23,233 nt of DNA from a virus, in the IMG/VR virus record IMGVR_UViG_3300005515_000059, positions 1 to 23,233 of that record; one strand, 5' to 3'. The notes beneath the pieces were generated by a model, which saw only the letters and a program-made list of their open reading frames with translations, was not told the DNA's origin and did no database searches. This document shows, in pieces, positions 13,803 to 21,535 of the stretch. Position numbers and translations under genes: made by a program. Position 1 is the first letter of the stretch, and every line of letters begins with the position of its first letter.

Positions 13803-16406
13803 ATGGGTGAAATTATGAACGCCTTCAACACGGTCTATGCAGACGGCCCGACGTCGAGCCCCACTCAGCCCGACAAGGCAGCCATCCGCCCGATCGGCGG
13901 CGTCATCGAAGGCGCGCTCGACGATCTTGCGACTAACGTGCAGGCGCAACTCGACGACTTCGAGGTCGACGCCGATTCCGTCACCAATGGGACGTGGACA
14001 GAGCTTTCTGGCGTGACCGGAACCCGCAACGGGCAGAAGGGCAGCGTTACGAACGACGCCGGCACGCATACTGATCCAGTGACCGGCGCGACGGTTTCCA
14101 ACCGGGGCACCTATAGCTGGTCGGTTTCGCCTGCAGGCTGGAAGTGGGTGGGCGCTGACGACTACGGCAGCATCATCGGTCTCGGCTCGGAAATCGGACT
14201 CAGCGATAGCTATTCGATTGCCGTAATGAACTGGGATTCCTCCATCCTTACGGACGGCTTCGGCAACACGATCGGCCTGTCATTTGCCGTCGGGCAGAAC
14301 GGTGTTGATGGCTCGAACATCGCCAACATCCTGATCAGCGACACGTATGTGGCGCCGAAGAAGGGCGCCGGTTCCAAGGTTCGGACTGCCTTTTACCTCG
14401 ACATTTCAGCATCGTTCGCTCGCGTGACGACGCCTTTCATGTTCGTTACCAGGAACGGCGCGCAAGTGACTCTGACCTTGGCCGGAAGCGTCTCCGATGC
14501 GACCCAGTTCCGGGTCGTCAACAACGTTCTGATCGGCCAGCGTCGGTTCTACGAGCTTGAATGGATGCTAGACGGTACCGAGACTGGGTTGAGCGCGCAG
14601 GTTCGTTTCACCGGTTCGGACGCCGTCGCGCCGGAGAGCGTGCAGTTCTCTGGCGTCATCGCGACCACGATCTCGACCGCTGGCAGTTCGGATTTCAGCA
14701 TATTTGACCTTGCACTCGCGGCCGCCAACAAGACGACGCGAAAGCTGGCCGTAGCGGAAGCTATCGCCAAGATCCTCGGCACCATCCCCTACATTATCGA
14801 AAAGACCTTGGCCGTTTCGGGTGGCGACTACTCTACGGTTCAGACGGCCAACAGTGGAGTTGGCAGCGGCACAGTGGCTGAGCCGAAGGCTGTCCGGCTC
14901 AAGCCCGGTGTCTATCAGAACCTGGCGCTCACCACGACGCAGGCATGGCGGGCCTATCTCGATTGGATCGGCCCCGGCGGCGATCGGGCAGTGATCGAGC
15001 ACATGAACCCGGATGACACGGCTGTCGCGAACACGGTCAGTGATCAGCCGATCATCTCCTGGTACACAGCGGGCTACCGTGATTTCAGCGGCCGGGTGAA
15101 AAATGCTCGCTACGTCATCCACTCCGACAGTGATGGAACCCGCGTCGACCAAAAGTTCACCTACGAAAATCTCCACCTCGAGCATTTGGGGAACCAGGGC
15201 GCGATAGACTACCAGACCAGCCTTGGTGGCGGCGGCAACCCCTCGGGCGTGTGGGCTCAGGACAATTGCCGTCCCATCGGAATTGGCACGTCATCCGGCA
15301 ACGAATTTGATATCCGCGGCTGCACCCTGCACGGGCCACGCAGCGTCATCGGCATCCACGACAACAAGGATTTTGCGAAGCCGAACCGCGTGCTGATCGA
15401 GGATTGCGACCTCATCTGCACGGAAGGGCACGACACGGCACGAGCCCTTATCCTTGGCGCTTTCGGGAGCGGCCAGGTCTCAACGATTGAGGTTGTGGGT
15501 TGCCGCTCGAATGGCGACGTCGTTCTGTACGGTATGCCTTGGCTGTCGGCCGCGACCGATAACCAGCCCGCCGACCCTTTCACGCAGTTGGTGGTCTCCG
15601 GTCACGGTAACTCGCCAATGGTATCGTCGATCCTTATCAACAGCACGCCCCAGCGCGCTCTGAAAATCGCTTCTGCTGATACGACCGCGGCGTCCTCGGT
15701 CACGATCAGCGGCACGCAAGCCTTGCTCGACGCTCTGTTCGGCACGATCTACTCGCGCAAGGGCGGGGGCGGTCTGCCGGGGCAAACATGGGGATACAAC
15801 AACATCGCTGAGATGGGTGTCGGTGCTGGCGCCGCAACCTTCATCACCGCCTTGGGCAAGCGCTTGGGGAACCGGACTGGCAGCCCGTGGGCGCTCTCGG
15901 TTTCCTTCCAGGGCGGGCCCGCCATCAACATAACGTTCAGCACTGACTACACGAGCGCTTCGAATGCATCGATCTTGTCTACGATCAACGCGGCGCTCGG
16001 TGCGGCCGGCGTTGCATCTGAATACAATATCGCCGCTCGACATCGTCCGCGGTTTGCCGACGAGGAGCGCTCGATGTCAGTCACCGCGGCCAACTCGATA
16101 CCGATCTGGTCGTGGGTCGCCTACGACGGCTCGCGCAACAAGGGCAGATTGATGACGAGCGCCGATGCGCTCACGGTTTCCGCTGGCGCCGCTTATGGCG
16201 ATGACATCGTCACCGGCGGAGCGGGTAGGGTGAAGACGAGGGGGCTTTTCGGAGTTGCCGATGTCATCATCAACGGCGCGCCGACGATCAACTTCGGCGA
16301 TCTGCTCGAAATCGACGCATCCAACCCTGGGCAGTTCGTGAAAAACAACGCATCTACGCGTGCTGTGCTGCGAAGCGTTAGAAGCGGCGTATTTGAGAGG
16401 GCATGA
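13803..16406 (+). CDS. Tail spike or fibre with beta-helix domain
   Basis: This 867-residue protein is read from the ATG at 13803, seven bases after GGAG. An in-frame ATG at 13818 is the alternative. The start (MNAFNTVYADGPTSSPTQPDKAAIRPIGGVIEGALDDL) is typical of the anchor region of Rhizobiales phage fibres. Residues about 118-315 look like a beta-sandwich. From about 336 (LAVSGGDYSTVQTA), repeated short strands with GTSSGNEFDIRGCTLHG, IEDCDLICTEG and IEVVGCRSNG indicate a right-handed parallel beta-helix to about 580. These enzymes or binders often attack surface polysaccharide. The last 110 residues have a compact strand-rich domain (GAAYGDDIVTGGAGRVKTRGLFGVADVIING). No catalytic residues can be named. 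It ends 42 bases from the opposing gene. Confidence 0.85.
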   Translation: MGEIMNAFNTVYADGPTSSPTQPDKAAIRPIGGVIEGALDDLATNVQAQLDDFEVDADSVTNGTWTELSGVTGTRNGQKGSVTNDAGTHTDPVTGATVSNRGTYSWSVSPAGWKWVGADDYGSIIGLGSEIGLSDSYSIAVMNWDSSILTDGFGNTIGLSFAVGQNGVDGSNIANILISDTYVAPKKGAGSKVRTAFYLDISASFARVTTPFMFVTRNGAQVTLTLAGSVSDATQFRVVNNVLIGQRRFYELEWMLDGTETGLSAQVRFTGSDAVAPESVQFSGVIATTISTAGSSDFSIFDLALAAANKTTRKLAVAEAIAKILGTIPYIIEKTLAVSGGDYSTVQTANSGVGSGTVAEPKAVRLKPGVYQNLALTTTQAWRAYLDWIGPGGDRAVIEHMNPDDTAVANTVSDQPIISWYTAGYRDFSGRVKNARYVIHSDSDGTRVDQKFTYENLHLEHLGNQGAIDYQTSLGGGGNPSGVWAQDNCRPIGIGTSSGNEFDIRGCTLHGPRSVIGIHDNKDFAKPNRVLIEDCDLICTEGHDTARALILGAFGSGQVSTIEVVGCRSNGDVVLYGMPWLSAATDNQPADPFTQLVVSGHGNSPMVSSILINSTPQRALKIASADTTAASSVTISGTQALLDALFGTIYSRKGGGGLPGQTWGYNNIAEMGVGAGAATFITALGKRLGNRTGSPWALSVSFQGGPAINITFSTDYTSASNASILSTINAALGAAGVASEYNIAARHRPRFADEERSMSVTAANSIPIWSWVAYDGSRNKGRLMTSADALTVSAGAAYGDDIVTGGAGRVKTRGLFGVADVIINGAPTINFGDLLEIDASNPGQFVKNNASTRAVLRSVRSGVFERA

Positions 16407-16412
16407 TATTGG

Positions 16413-16439
16413 CTGGCGCCGGTTGTGAGACGGCGCCAG
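16413..16439. terminator. Hairpin between convergent spike and glycosyltransferase genes
   Basis: CTGGCGCCG at 16413-16421 is the exact reverse complement of CGGCGCCAG at 16431-16439, with a 9-base loop. It fills most of the 42-base gap between two converging genes. It may serve as a terminator for both, although no long T run is present on either side. Confidence 0.6.
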
Positions 16440-16448
16440 ATTATCGGG

Positions 16449-19415
16449 TTAGATCGCGAAGAGACTGGCGCGCATGTTGCTGTACGCGTTGGTGACGTTG
16501 CGATCTTCGTAGCAGTACCGTTCAGCAGCGGTTCGGGCGTCAGCGCCGGTTTCCAGGTCACCTATCAGTCTGCTCAGTTCGCTCGCCCATGCTTCGACGG
16601 TGTTATCGACGAGGACGCCGCCACCTGAGCGGCTCACGGTCTGGCTATACGACGGACCCTTGGAGACCACCGGGAGAATGCCGAGGGCACCATAGTCGAG
16701 GAGTTTGAGGTCAGATTTCGCGTCATTGAACCGGTTGCTTTTGAGCGGGGCGAGGCCGAGATCAAACGGGCCTTGTTCTCGGAACCATCGAACGAAGTGT
16801 GGATACGACTGGGCCGTGCGCGGTGGCGGCAGGACTTTGATCCAGTCTCGTTTCGGTGGGTTCCTGACGGCGCCGATGATGGTCAGCTTGAACTGGTGAT
16901 TTTGTGCCACCTGGTCCAGCGCCTCGGCGATCATCTCGAAATCGGCGTCATGTGTGGCCGTACCAGCATAAACGAGGGTCGGAACCTCGTTCTTCTTCGC
17001 CGGAGGCCTACGGTAGTCGCGCCACAGCCTGGGGTCGATCGCATTTTCCATGACGATCGGCTTCTTCGCCAGATGCGAGTATGCATCCCGCAGAACGTCC
17101 GTGGAGACCCAGTTCGCGTCGGCATTGTCTAGCAAGAGGTCGAGGCCGGCGATGCGGGGCCTATAGAGATCGAACTCTGCATGTTCCTCGTCGAGGTAGC
17201 AGAAGGCGTCGTCATTGTCGGTGATGAGCTTGCTTCCGCGGGTACGGACCTGCGCCAGCAATGCTTGTGCCTCCTCGAGGGTATCGAAAGCTGTCCGCTG
17301 AACGATGGTAACGTCTGCCCGCCTGCTATCAACAGCGGATCGAGCCGGGACGAGTTGGAAATCGACTTCGCCGAAAGCCAAATCGGTTGTGAGGGGGCAC
17401 AGAAGGCGGATGAACGCGCTGCTCTGCGGGAATTCGCGATCCTGCCGAACCACCGCATTGACGGTCATCTTTTTGCCGCGCGGGACGAAAGGAGAGGCCA
17501 TAGGCGCGTGTTCGATGGCCAAGAGGTTGTAGATGTCGGACAGAATTGTCTTTGCGCGGTGGTCGAAGCTATGCGCCAGTGAGACATCCTGGCTCAGAGC
17601 GAGATGATCGACGCGATGACCGTTCTTTACAGCCTTGGCGAGGTCCTCTTGGCTGCTGATCTGTTTGACCGCGTCGCCGAAGACATAGCTGATGGCCGGC
17701 ACTCTATCGGAAACGACGATACCGCCGGCCGACAGGACATCGAAAATCCGGTTGGAAATAAAGCCGAAGTCACGCATGGACGGCCAATGGTCGTTCAGCA
17801 CCATTCTTGCAGAATGATAGTGGCCACCGAGTTCCTTGTTCGGGACGTTGGTGCCCTTGATGTAAGCCGAAGGAATGAACTGTTCCCAACGCGTGCCGTA
17901 GACCGAAAGGTCGACCTTTTCGGCGACCGCCCAACGGACGATATCGCGATACTCGTTTCGAGAGTTGCCGACGAAGAGGATATCGGCCGGAACTTCGGGA
18001 GCCTTGCGGGTCGGGTTGAACCGATGGACGTCGGTGGCTTGCAGGAGGGCCTTGGCTTTGGCGTTGCTGGTGGCCTTTAGGAAGGCCGCATAGCTGAGCG
18101 AGGCGATATAGGCGACGTCAAAGGATTCGTATTCCTCAAACGAAATCTGATCCGGATGGCTGATGTTCCAGAGGATGTTGATATGCCCGGACAGCGGCTT
18201 GTACTGAGTGAGCCCGCGAATGGCTATGACCACGTCGTCTTCTTCAGGCCGGGGTCTGTCCCATTTGCCATGGAAGTCGATGCGTACTTTGTGCCCCATT
18301 CTGGTCAATGAACCGGCCAACGAATCCGCGTAGTGGAAGTCGCCCCATTCCTGGCGCTTTTCGTAAGGTGCCGGGACCTTGATCGCAAAGTTGAGAGATA
18401 TGTTCTCCGCAATCTTCGACCGGTCACCGTCAGCCTTCGCCTTCGCGACAACCACGCGGCGGAATGCACGGAACTCCTTTACGGAGATCCGGTTCTTGTC
18501 AGTTTCCGTGTTCGTATATTCGCAGCCAACGAACGGGGCGTAGCCGATCTTTGACGCCTTCATGGTCTGGCGGATGATCAGATCCCAATCGACCATTCGA
18601 CGCAACTTCTCATCGAAGCCGCCGTGCATCACATAGAGATGCCGAGTGTGGCAATACACGTTGAGATCGATGTAGTTGCCTTTGAGCAGTTTCTCGCCAT
18701 CGAAAGGCTGCCCGCGGATAACGCGGTCGGTATCATTCACCACCTCGTCCTGAGCGTACGCGACGTCAGATTTGGTTTCGGTCATGAACCCCACCATCTT
18801 ACCGAGGTAGTGTGGGAACCAAACGTTATCCGAATCCAGATAGGCTATGATGGGCGATCTAGCAGCTTTGAGGCCGACGTTTCGCGCGGCACTGACGCCG
18901 GTGTGTGGTCCTTTCAGCAGATGAACTCGCCGGTCCGAGAGGTACTTCTGGACAACCTCTGCCGTCTTGTCGGTACTACCGTCGTCAACGATGAGAAGCT
19001 CCCAATTCCTATAGGTTTGGGCGACCACCGATTCAATCGACCGGGCGATAGTCGCCTCGCGGTTGTAGGCGGGCATGATGATGCTTACGCGGGTTTGCTG
19101 GTCTGCCTCAGCCCGCTTCCTCATTTCACGCAGTTTGAGGATGTATTGGGAGGAAAGCTGAACCTTGCGCTTTTCCCGGCGACCGTGCCGCTCGTAGTGC
19201 ACGAGCGGGTTCTTGCCCTTATGAGCGATGTCTGGGTTGTCCTTGAGATAGGCGGTCGTGGAGAACTCGAAAGACGGATCGCGAGACAGCTTCCAGCCCA
19301 TCCAAAGATAGTGCTCGATTGGGTCCATCCCAATCATGTCCACGTCGCGGTATTGAGTGCGATAAAATTCAGAATCAAAAAGAGGAGAACGTTTTAACAA
19401 CTCCCGGTCGTTCAT
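16449..19415 (-). CDS. Three-domain glycosyltransferase (GT2 plus two GT-B domains)
   Basis: This 988-residue protein is read from the ATG at 19415. The upstream extension starts with TTG and has no native look. Residues 13-48 and 51-83 are two copies of a short repeat (F-x4-Y ... D-P/N-P-x2-H-Y-x3-G). Residues about 110-330 are a GT2 family domain: SIIMPAYNREATIARSIESV, IVDDGS at 142-147, LDSDN at 193-197 as the metal-binding DxD-type motif, and DWDL at 276-279. Residues about 345-632 look like a GT-B (CgeB-like/GT4) domain ending NRIFDVLSAGGIVVSDR. Residues about 650-985 form a second GT-B domain (DLKLLDYGALGILPVVSKG at 902-920). No signal peptide or membrane segment is seen, so it should act on cytosolic polysaccharide precursors or lipid-linked acceptors. 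It is the last gene of the cassette. Confidence 0.85.
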   Translation of the reverse strand: MNDRELLKRSPLFDSEFYRTQYRDVDMIGMDPIEHYLWMGWKLSRDPSFEFSTTAYLKDNPDIAHKGKNPLVHYERHGRREKRKVQLSSQYILKLREMRKRAEADQQTRVSIIMPAYNREATIARSIESVVAQTYRNWELLIVDDGSTDKTAEVVQKYLSDRRVHLLKGPHTGVSAARNVGLKAARSPIIAYLDSDNVWFPHYLGKMVGFMTETKSDVAYAQDEVVNDTDRVIRGQPFDGEKLLKGNYIDLNVYCHTRHLYVMHGGFDEKLRRMVDWDLIIRQTMKASKIGYAPFVGCEYTNTETDKNRISVKEFRAFRRVVVAKAKADGDRSKIAENISLNFAIKVPAPYEKRQEWGDFHYADSLAGSLTRMGHKVRIDFHGKWDRPRPEEDDVVIAIRGLTQYKPLSGHINILWNISHPDQISFEEYESFDVAYIASLSYAAFLKATSNAKAKALLQATDVHRFNPTRKAPEVPADILFVGNSRNEYRDIVRWAVAEKVDLSVYGTRWEQFIPSAYIKGTNVPNKELGGHYHSARMVLNDHWPSMRDFGFISNRIFDVLSAGGIVVSDRVPAISYVFGDAVKQISSQEDLAKAVKNGHRVDHLALSQDVSLAHSFDHRAKTILSDIYNLLAIEHAPMASPFVPRGKKMTVNAVVRQDREFPQSSAFIRLLCPLTTDLAFGEVDFQLVPARSAVDSRRADVTIVQRTAFDTLEEAQALLAQVRTRGSKLITDNDDAFCYLDEEHAEFDLYRPRIAGLDLLLDNADANWVSTDVLRDAYSHLAKKPIVMENAIDPRLWRDYRRPPAKKNEVPTLVYAGTATHDADFEMIAEALDQVAQNHQFKLTIIGAVRNPPKRDWIKVLPPPRTAQSYPHFVRWFREQGPFDLGLAPLKSNRFNDAKSDLKLLDYGALGILPVVSKGPSYSQTVSRSGGGVLVDNTVEAWASELSRLIGDLETGADARTAAERYCYEDRNVTNAYSNMRASLFAI

Positions 19416-19528
19416 TATTTCAATGCCCCGGTTGAAAAAGAATAGTGGCGTATTCGGTTGTGCCCTAGCAAAGGGGAGGGTTGTGCACAAATGAAATATT
19501 GCCTTCTGCCGGCCTCGTGCGACCAGCA

Positions 19529-19557
19529 GATATAGTTGTGCAACTTGCAGTAGACAA
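19529..19557 (-). promoter_or_regulatory. Possible promoter for the three-domain glycosyltransferase
   Basis: On the reverse strand TTGTCT (19552-19557) and TATATC (19529-19534) are 17 bases apart, each matching 4 of 6 sigma70 positions. They lie about 115 bases upstream of the start at 19415. The leader also holds the perfect 10-base palindrome TTGTGCACAA (19481-19490). The 175-base gap 19416-19590 has no coding sequence that I can support. Confidence 0.33.
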
Positions 19558-19590
19558 TTTTGCTAATGATTTCAGGGGCCTGCAGTCGCG

Positions 19591-20547
19591 TTATTGGCTA
19601 TAGAGGGCAAGCATTCTTTGTACGTTCGCAAAGATCGCTTCGTTGCGCACGTGGACGAGATCGTCCTCCCAAGCAACGTTCGGGTGAGAAAGTGTAACGC
19701 TCTCAAAGCTTGGATAATAGTTTACCCAGTCTAGCGCGGAAACAGCTTTATGTGCTGCGACGCGCAACACAGCCTTCGAATATGTATTGGCGACTATCAC
19801 ATCGTCTGCGGTGAAGGTTCGCTGAAGAGGTACAGGGGAGACGGTCAAAAGAACTCTCTGCTCCGGATGCCCGTTGGCCTTCATAATCCGTAGGGTTTCT
19901 AGAACAGTATCGATCGTATTCTCTGGGGAAAGAACTTCGAATTGGAAACGGCCCGAGTTATTTCTTACCATCTTACTCAGAGGCGTTTCGTTCAAGTATC
20001 TCCCCGAATCACTATCAAACCAGGCCTCAATCAAGCCCAACGTCACCACGATGACCCTGCAGTCCTTGATAGCCGAACGATAAAGTTCCCTTACCTGGGC
20101 TCTCCGCTCGATCCCTCGCTCGAGACTTACAGCGACGTTCGTGTGAAGCTGGGTATCAATGTACAAGCCCTCCGACTCCGGCACGAGGAATTCTTCTCCG
20201 GTCGTGTTGCCGAATGCGAACTGGACCTCGTTCAACATCGAATGAGGGGTGTACTTGTTGAGCAGGCCGGACGTCATTTTCGTGCCGAGCCAGAGTTCCT
20301 CTTTCGGAGCGCTAAATTCGAGCGCTGGTACCTCGTAGCCGTTTTGCTTGAGGGCAACTTCGATATTGCGAGCGAAGCACGATCCAATGGTGAAGATAGA
20401 CTCGCCTGGGACCAGAGTGAAGTTCGAGGTCGTGACCGGCGTACAGATCTCGCTTAGCCGCGAACCTTCCTGTCGAGAGGGCCATTTCGCGCCGGCATTC
20501 GATGCTGAAACTTTGAATGCCGCCTCTGCGGTCATGCGATCTGTCAT
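19591..20547 (-). CDS. GSCFA family protein (SGNH-like)
   Basis: This 318-residue protein is read from the ATG at 20547, which has AGGGGA five bases upstream. The frame stays open to 20640, but that part lacks a good site. The signature FTIGSCFARNI at residues 52-62 names the GSCFA family, with Ser56 in the position of the SGNH block I nucleophile. Near the C terminus D-D-L-V-H places Asp296 and His299 in the SGNH block V spacing (DxxH). Family members are found in polysaccharide gene clusters, and esterase or acyltransferase activity is suspected but not shown here. No signal peptide is visible, so it should be cytosolic. It follows the DUF616 gene after 89 bases. Confidence 0.85.
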   Translation of the reverse strand: MTDRMTAEAAFKVSASNAGAKWPSRQEGSRLSEICTPVTTSNFTLVPGESIFTIGSCFARNIEVALKQNGYEVPALEFSAPKEELWLGTKMTSGLLNKYTPHSMLNEVQFAFGNTTGEEFLVPESEGLYIDTQLHTNVAVSLERGIERRAQVRELYRSAIKDCRVIVVTLGLIEAWFDSDSGRYLNETPLSKMVRNNSGRFQFEVLSPENTIDTVLETLRIMKANGHPEQRVLLTVSPVPLQRTFTADDVIVANTYSKAVLRVAAHKAVSALDWVNYYPSFESVTLSHPNVAWEDDLVHVRNEAIFANVQRMLALYSQ

Positions 20548-20567
20548 TTTCGTTCCCCTGAATTGCA

Positions 20568-20580
20568 ACGTCTCAGACGT
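20568..20580. repeat. Perfect palindrome upstream of the GSCFA gene
   Basis: ACGTCT and AGACGT flank a single central base, giving a perfect 13-base palindrome 20 bases upstream of the GSCFA start codon. It could be an operator or part of a short RNA hairpin, or it could be chance. Confidence 0.3.
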
Positions 20581-20636
20581 GGGAATTGTCTTATTGATCG
20601 ACCTTGTTCTCGGCAACCGATTCCTGTGCGGCAGGT

Positions 20637-21458
20637 TCATCGATACTTCCGACCTTCGGCATGGCCGAAGTGCAGGTAGTGTTTCCTGGGATCGATGTCC
20701 AACTGCCTTACGTCCTCGTTGAGCGACAGATAGCGCTCGTTGTCGAAGTCGCGGGGCACTCGAACCGGGTTGGTGAGGGCCGGCCAGTCGAAGATTGAAT
20801 TATTGTGCACATCCTCGTCTACTGTCGTGAATGCCACACCTGTGGCCCATGCCGCGAAGTTCCAGCCGAGTTGATCCCGCTTGGAATAGAGAAGCAACTG
20901 CGAATGCCACTCCAGCATGGCTTTCGCGACACTTTCATTCGCATGGGTCCTGAGAAGAAACCCGGCGGCGTTCAACCCATTCTTCTCCGGATATCCTGAC
21001 TTTTTATAGACCTCCATTTGGCGCTGAACGATGGCGGGATCATCGAGTTGATACCGAGAGACGGCAACAGCCTCCTCGTAGACACATTCTCTGCGGGGGT
21101 GCTTAAACATCACGAGGCTGTCGTCGGCGTACCGCTCGAAAATGGATGAGGGCTCGACCTTCAGCTTAACAGTGTTGTCGACGTAAATGCTCCTCTCGTA
21201 TCCGGCCAGGTGGAGGTGCGGCAGATGCTTATGTCTCTTCGAGAACCTCGCCGGATCCATAGTTGGATGCTGAACCAGGATCGGTTGCCAGTTTTTGGGG
21301 GCCAGCTCGGCGTCGTCGGTAAAGCAGATATAGTCGACGTTCCGGTCTCCGTAGTCTCGGTCCTCGAAATGCTCCGAGTGGCCGAACATACAGGTGTATA
21401 CAACGTTTCGGGTCCTTTTCTGCTTTGGCCCGAAAAGACGCCTCAATTTTTCCTTCAT
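20637..21458 (-). CDS. DUF616/TOD1-MUCI70-like glycosyltransferase
   Basis: This 273-residue protein starts at the ATG at 21458. It has the pattern VVYTCMFGHSEHF (19-31), VDYICFTDD (41-49), RFSKRHKHLPHLHL (71-84) and SIYVDNTVKL (90-99, with the D94 position as the DxD-like centre), then KNGLNAAGFLLRTH (159-172). This is the TOD1/MUCI70 glycosyltransferase-like family, formerly DUF616, seen in bacterial polysaccharide loci. Residues 238-270 add one copy of the FD-x3-Y ... DP-x2-HY repeat found twice in the neighbouring three-domain enzyme. The tail residues (EGRKYR) complete that unit. It has no signal peptide. The donor and acceptor sugars cannot be predicted. Confidence 0.82.
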   Translation of the reverse strand: MKEKLRRLFGPKQKRTRNVVYTCMFGHSEHFEDRDYGDRNVDYICFTDDAELAPKNWQPILVQHPTMDPARFSKRHKHLPHLHLAGYERSIYVDNTVKLKVEPSSIFERYADDSLVMFKHPRRECVYEEAVAVSRYQLDDPAIVQRQMEVYKKSGYPEKNGLNAAGFLLRTHANESVAKAMLEWHSQLLLYSKRDQLGWNFAAWATGVAFTTVDEDVHNNSIFDWPALTNPVRVPRDFDNERYLSLNEDVRQLDIDPRKHYLHFGHAEGRKYR

Positions 21459-21535
21459 CGATGCTCAGCCCCGATTATTGCCCCGATGGTGAGTATTTGA
21501 TCGCCGCCGTTGCCGCAACTCAATTGCGCTATGCG

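Noticed and set aside
18624-19397. 257-codon forward frame opposite the three-domain glycosyltransferase
   Set aside because: It is the complement of the well-supported GT2 domain and repeat region. The translated product has no recognisable family pattern and no ribosome binding site context.
20548-20640. N-terminal extension of the GSCFA protein
   Set aside because: The ATG at 20547 has a strong AGGGGA site, and the extension overlaps the upstream gene and looks non-native.
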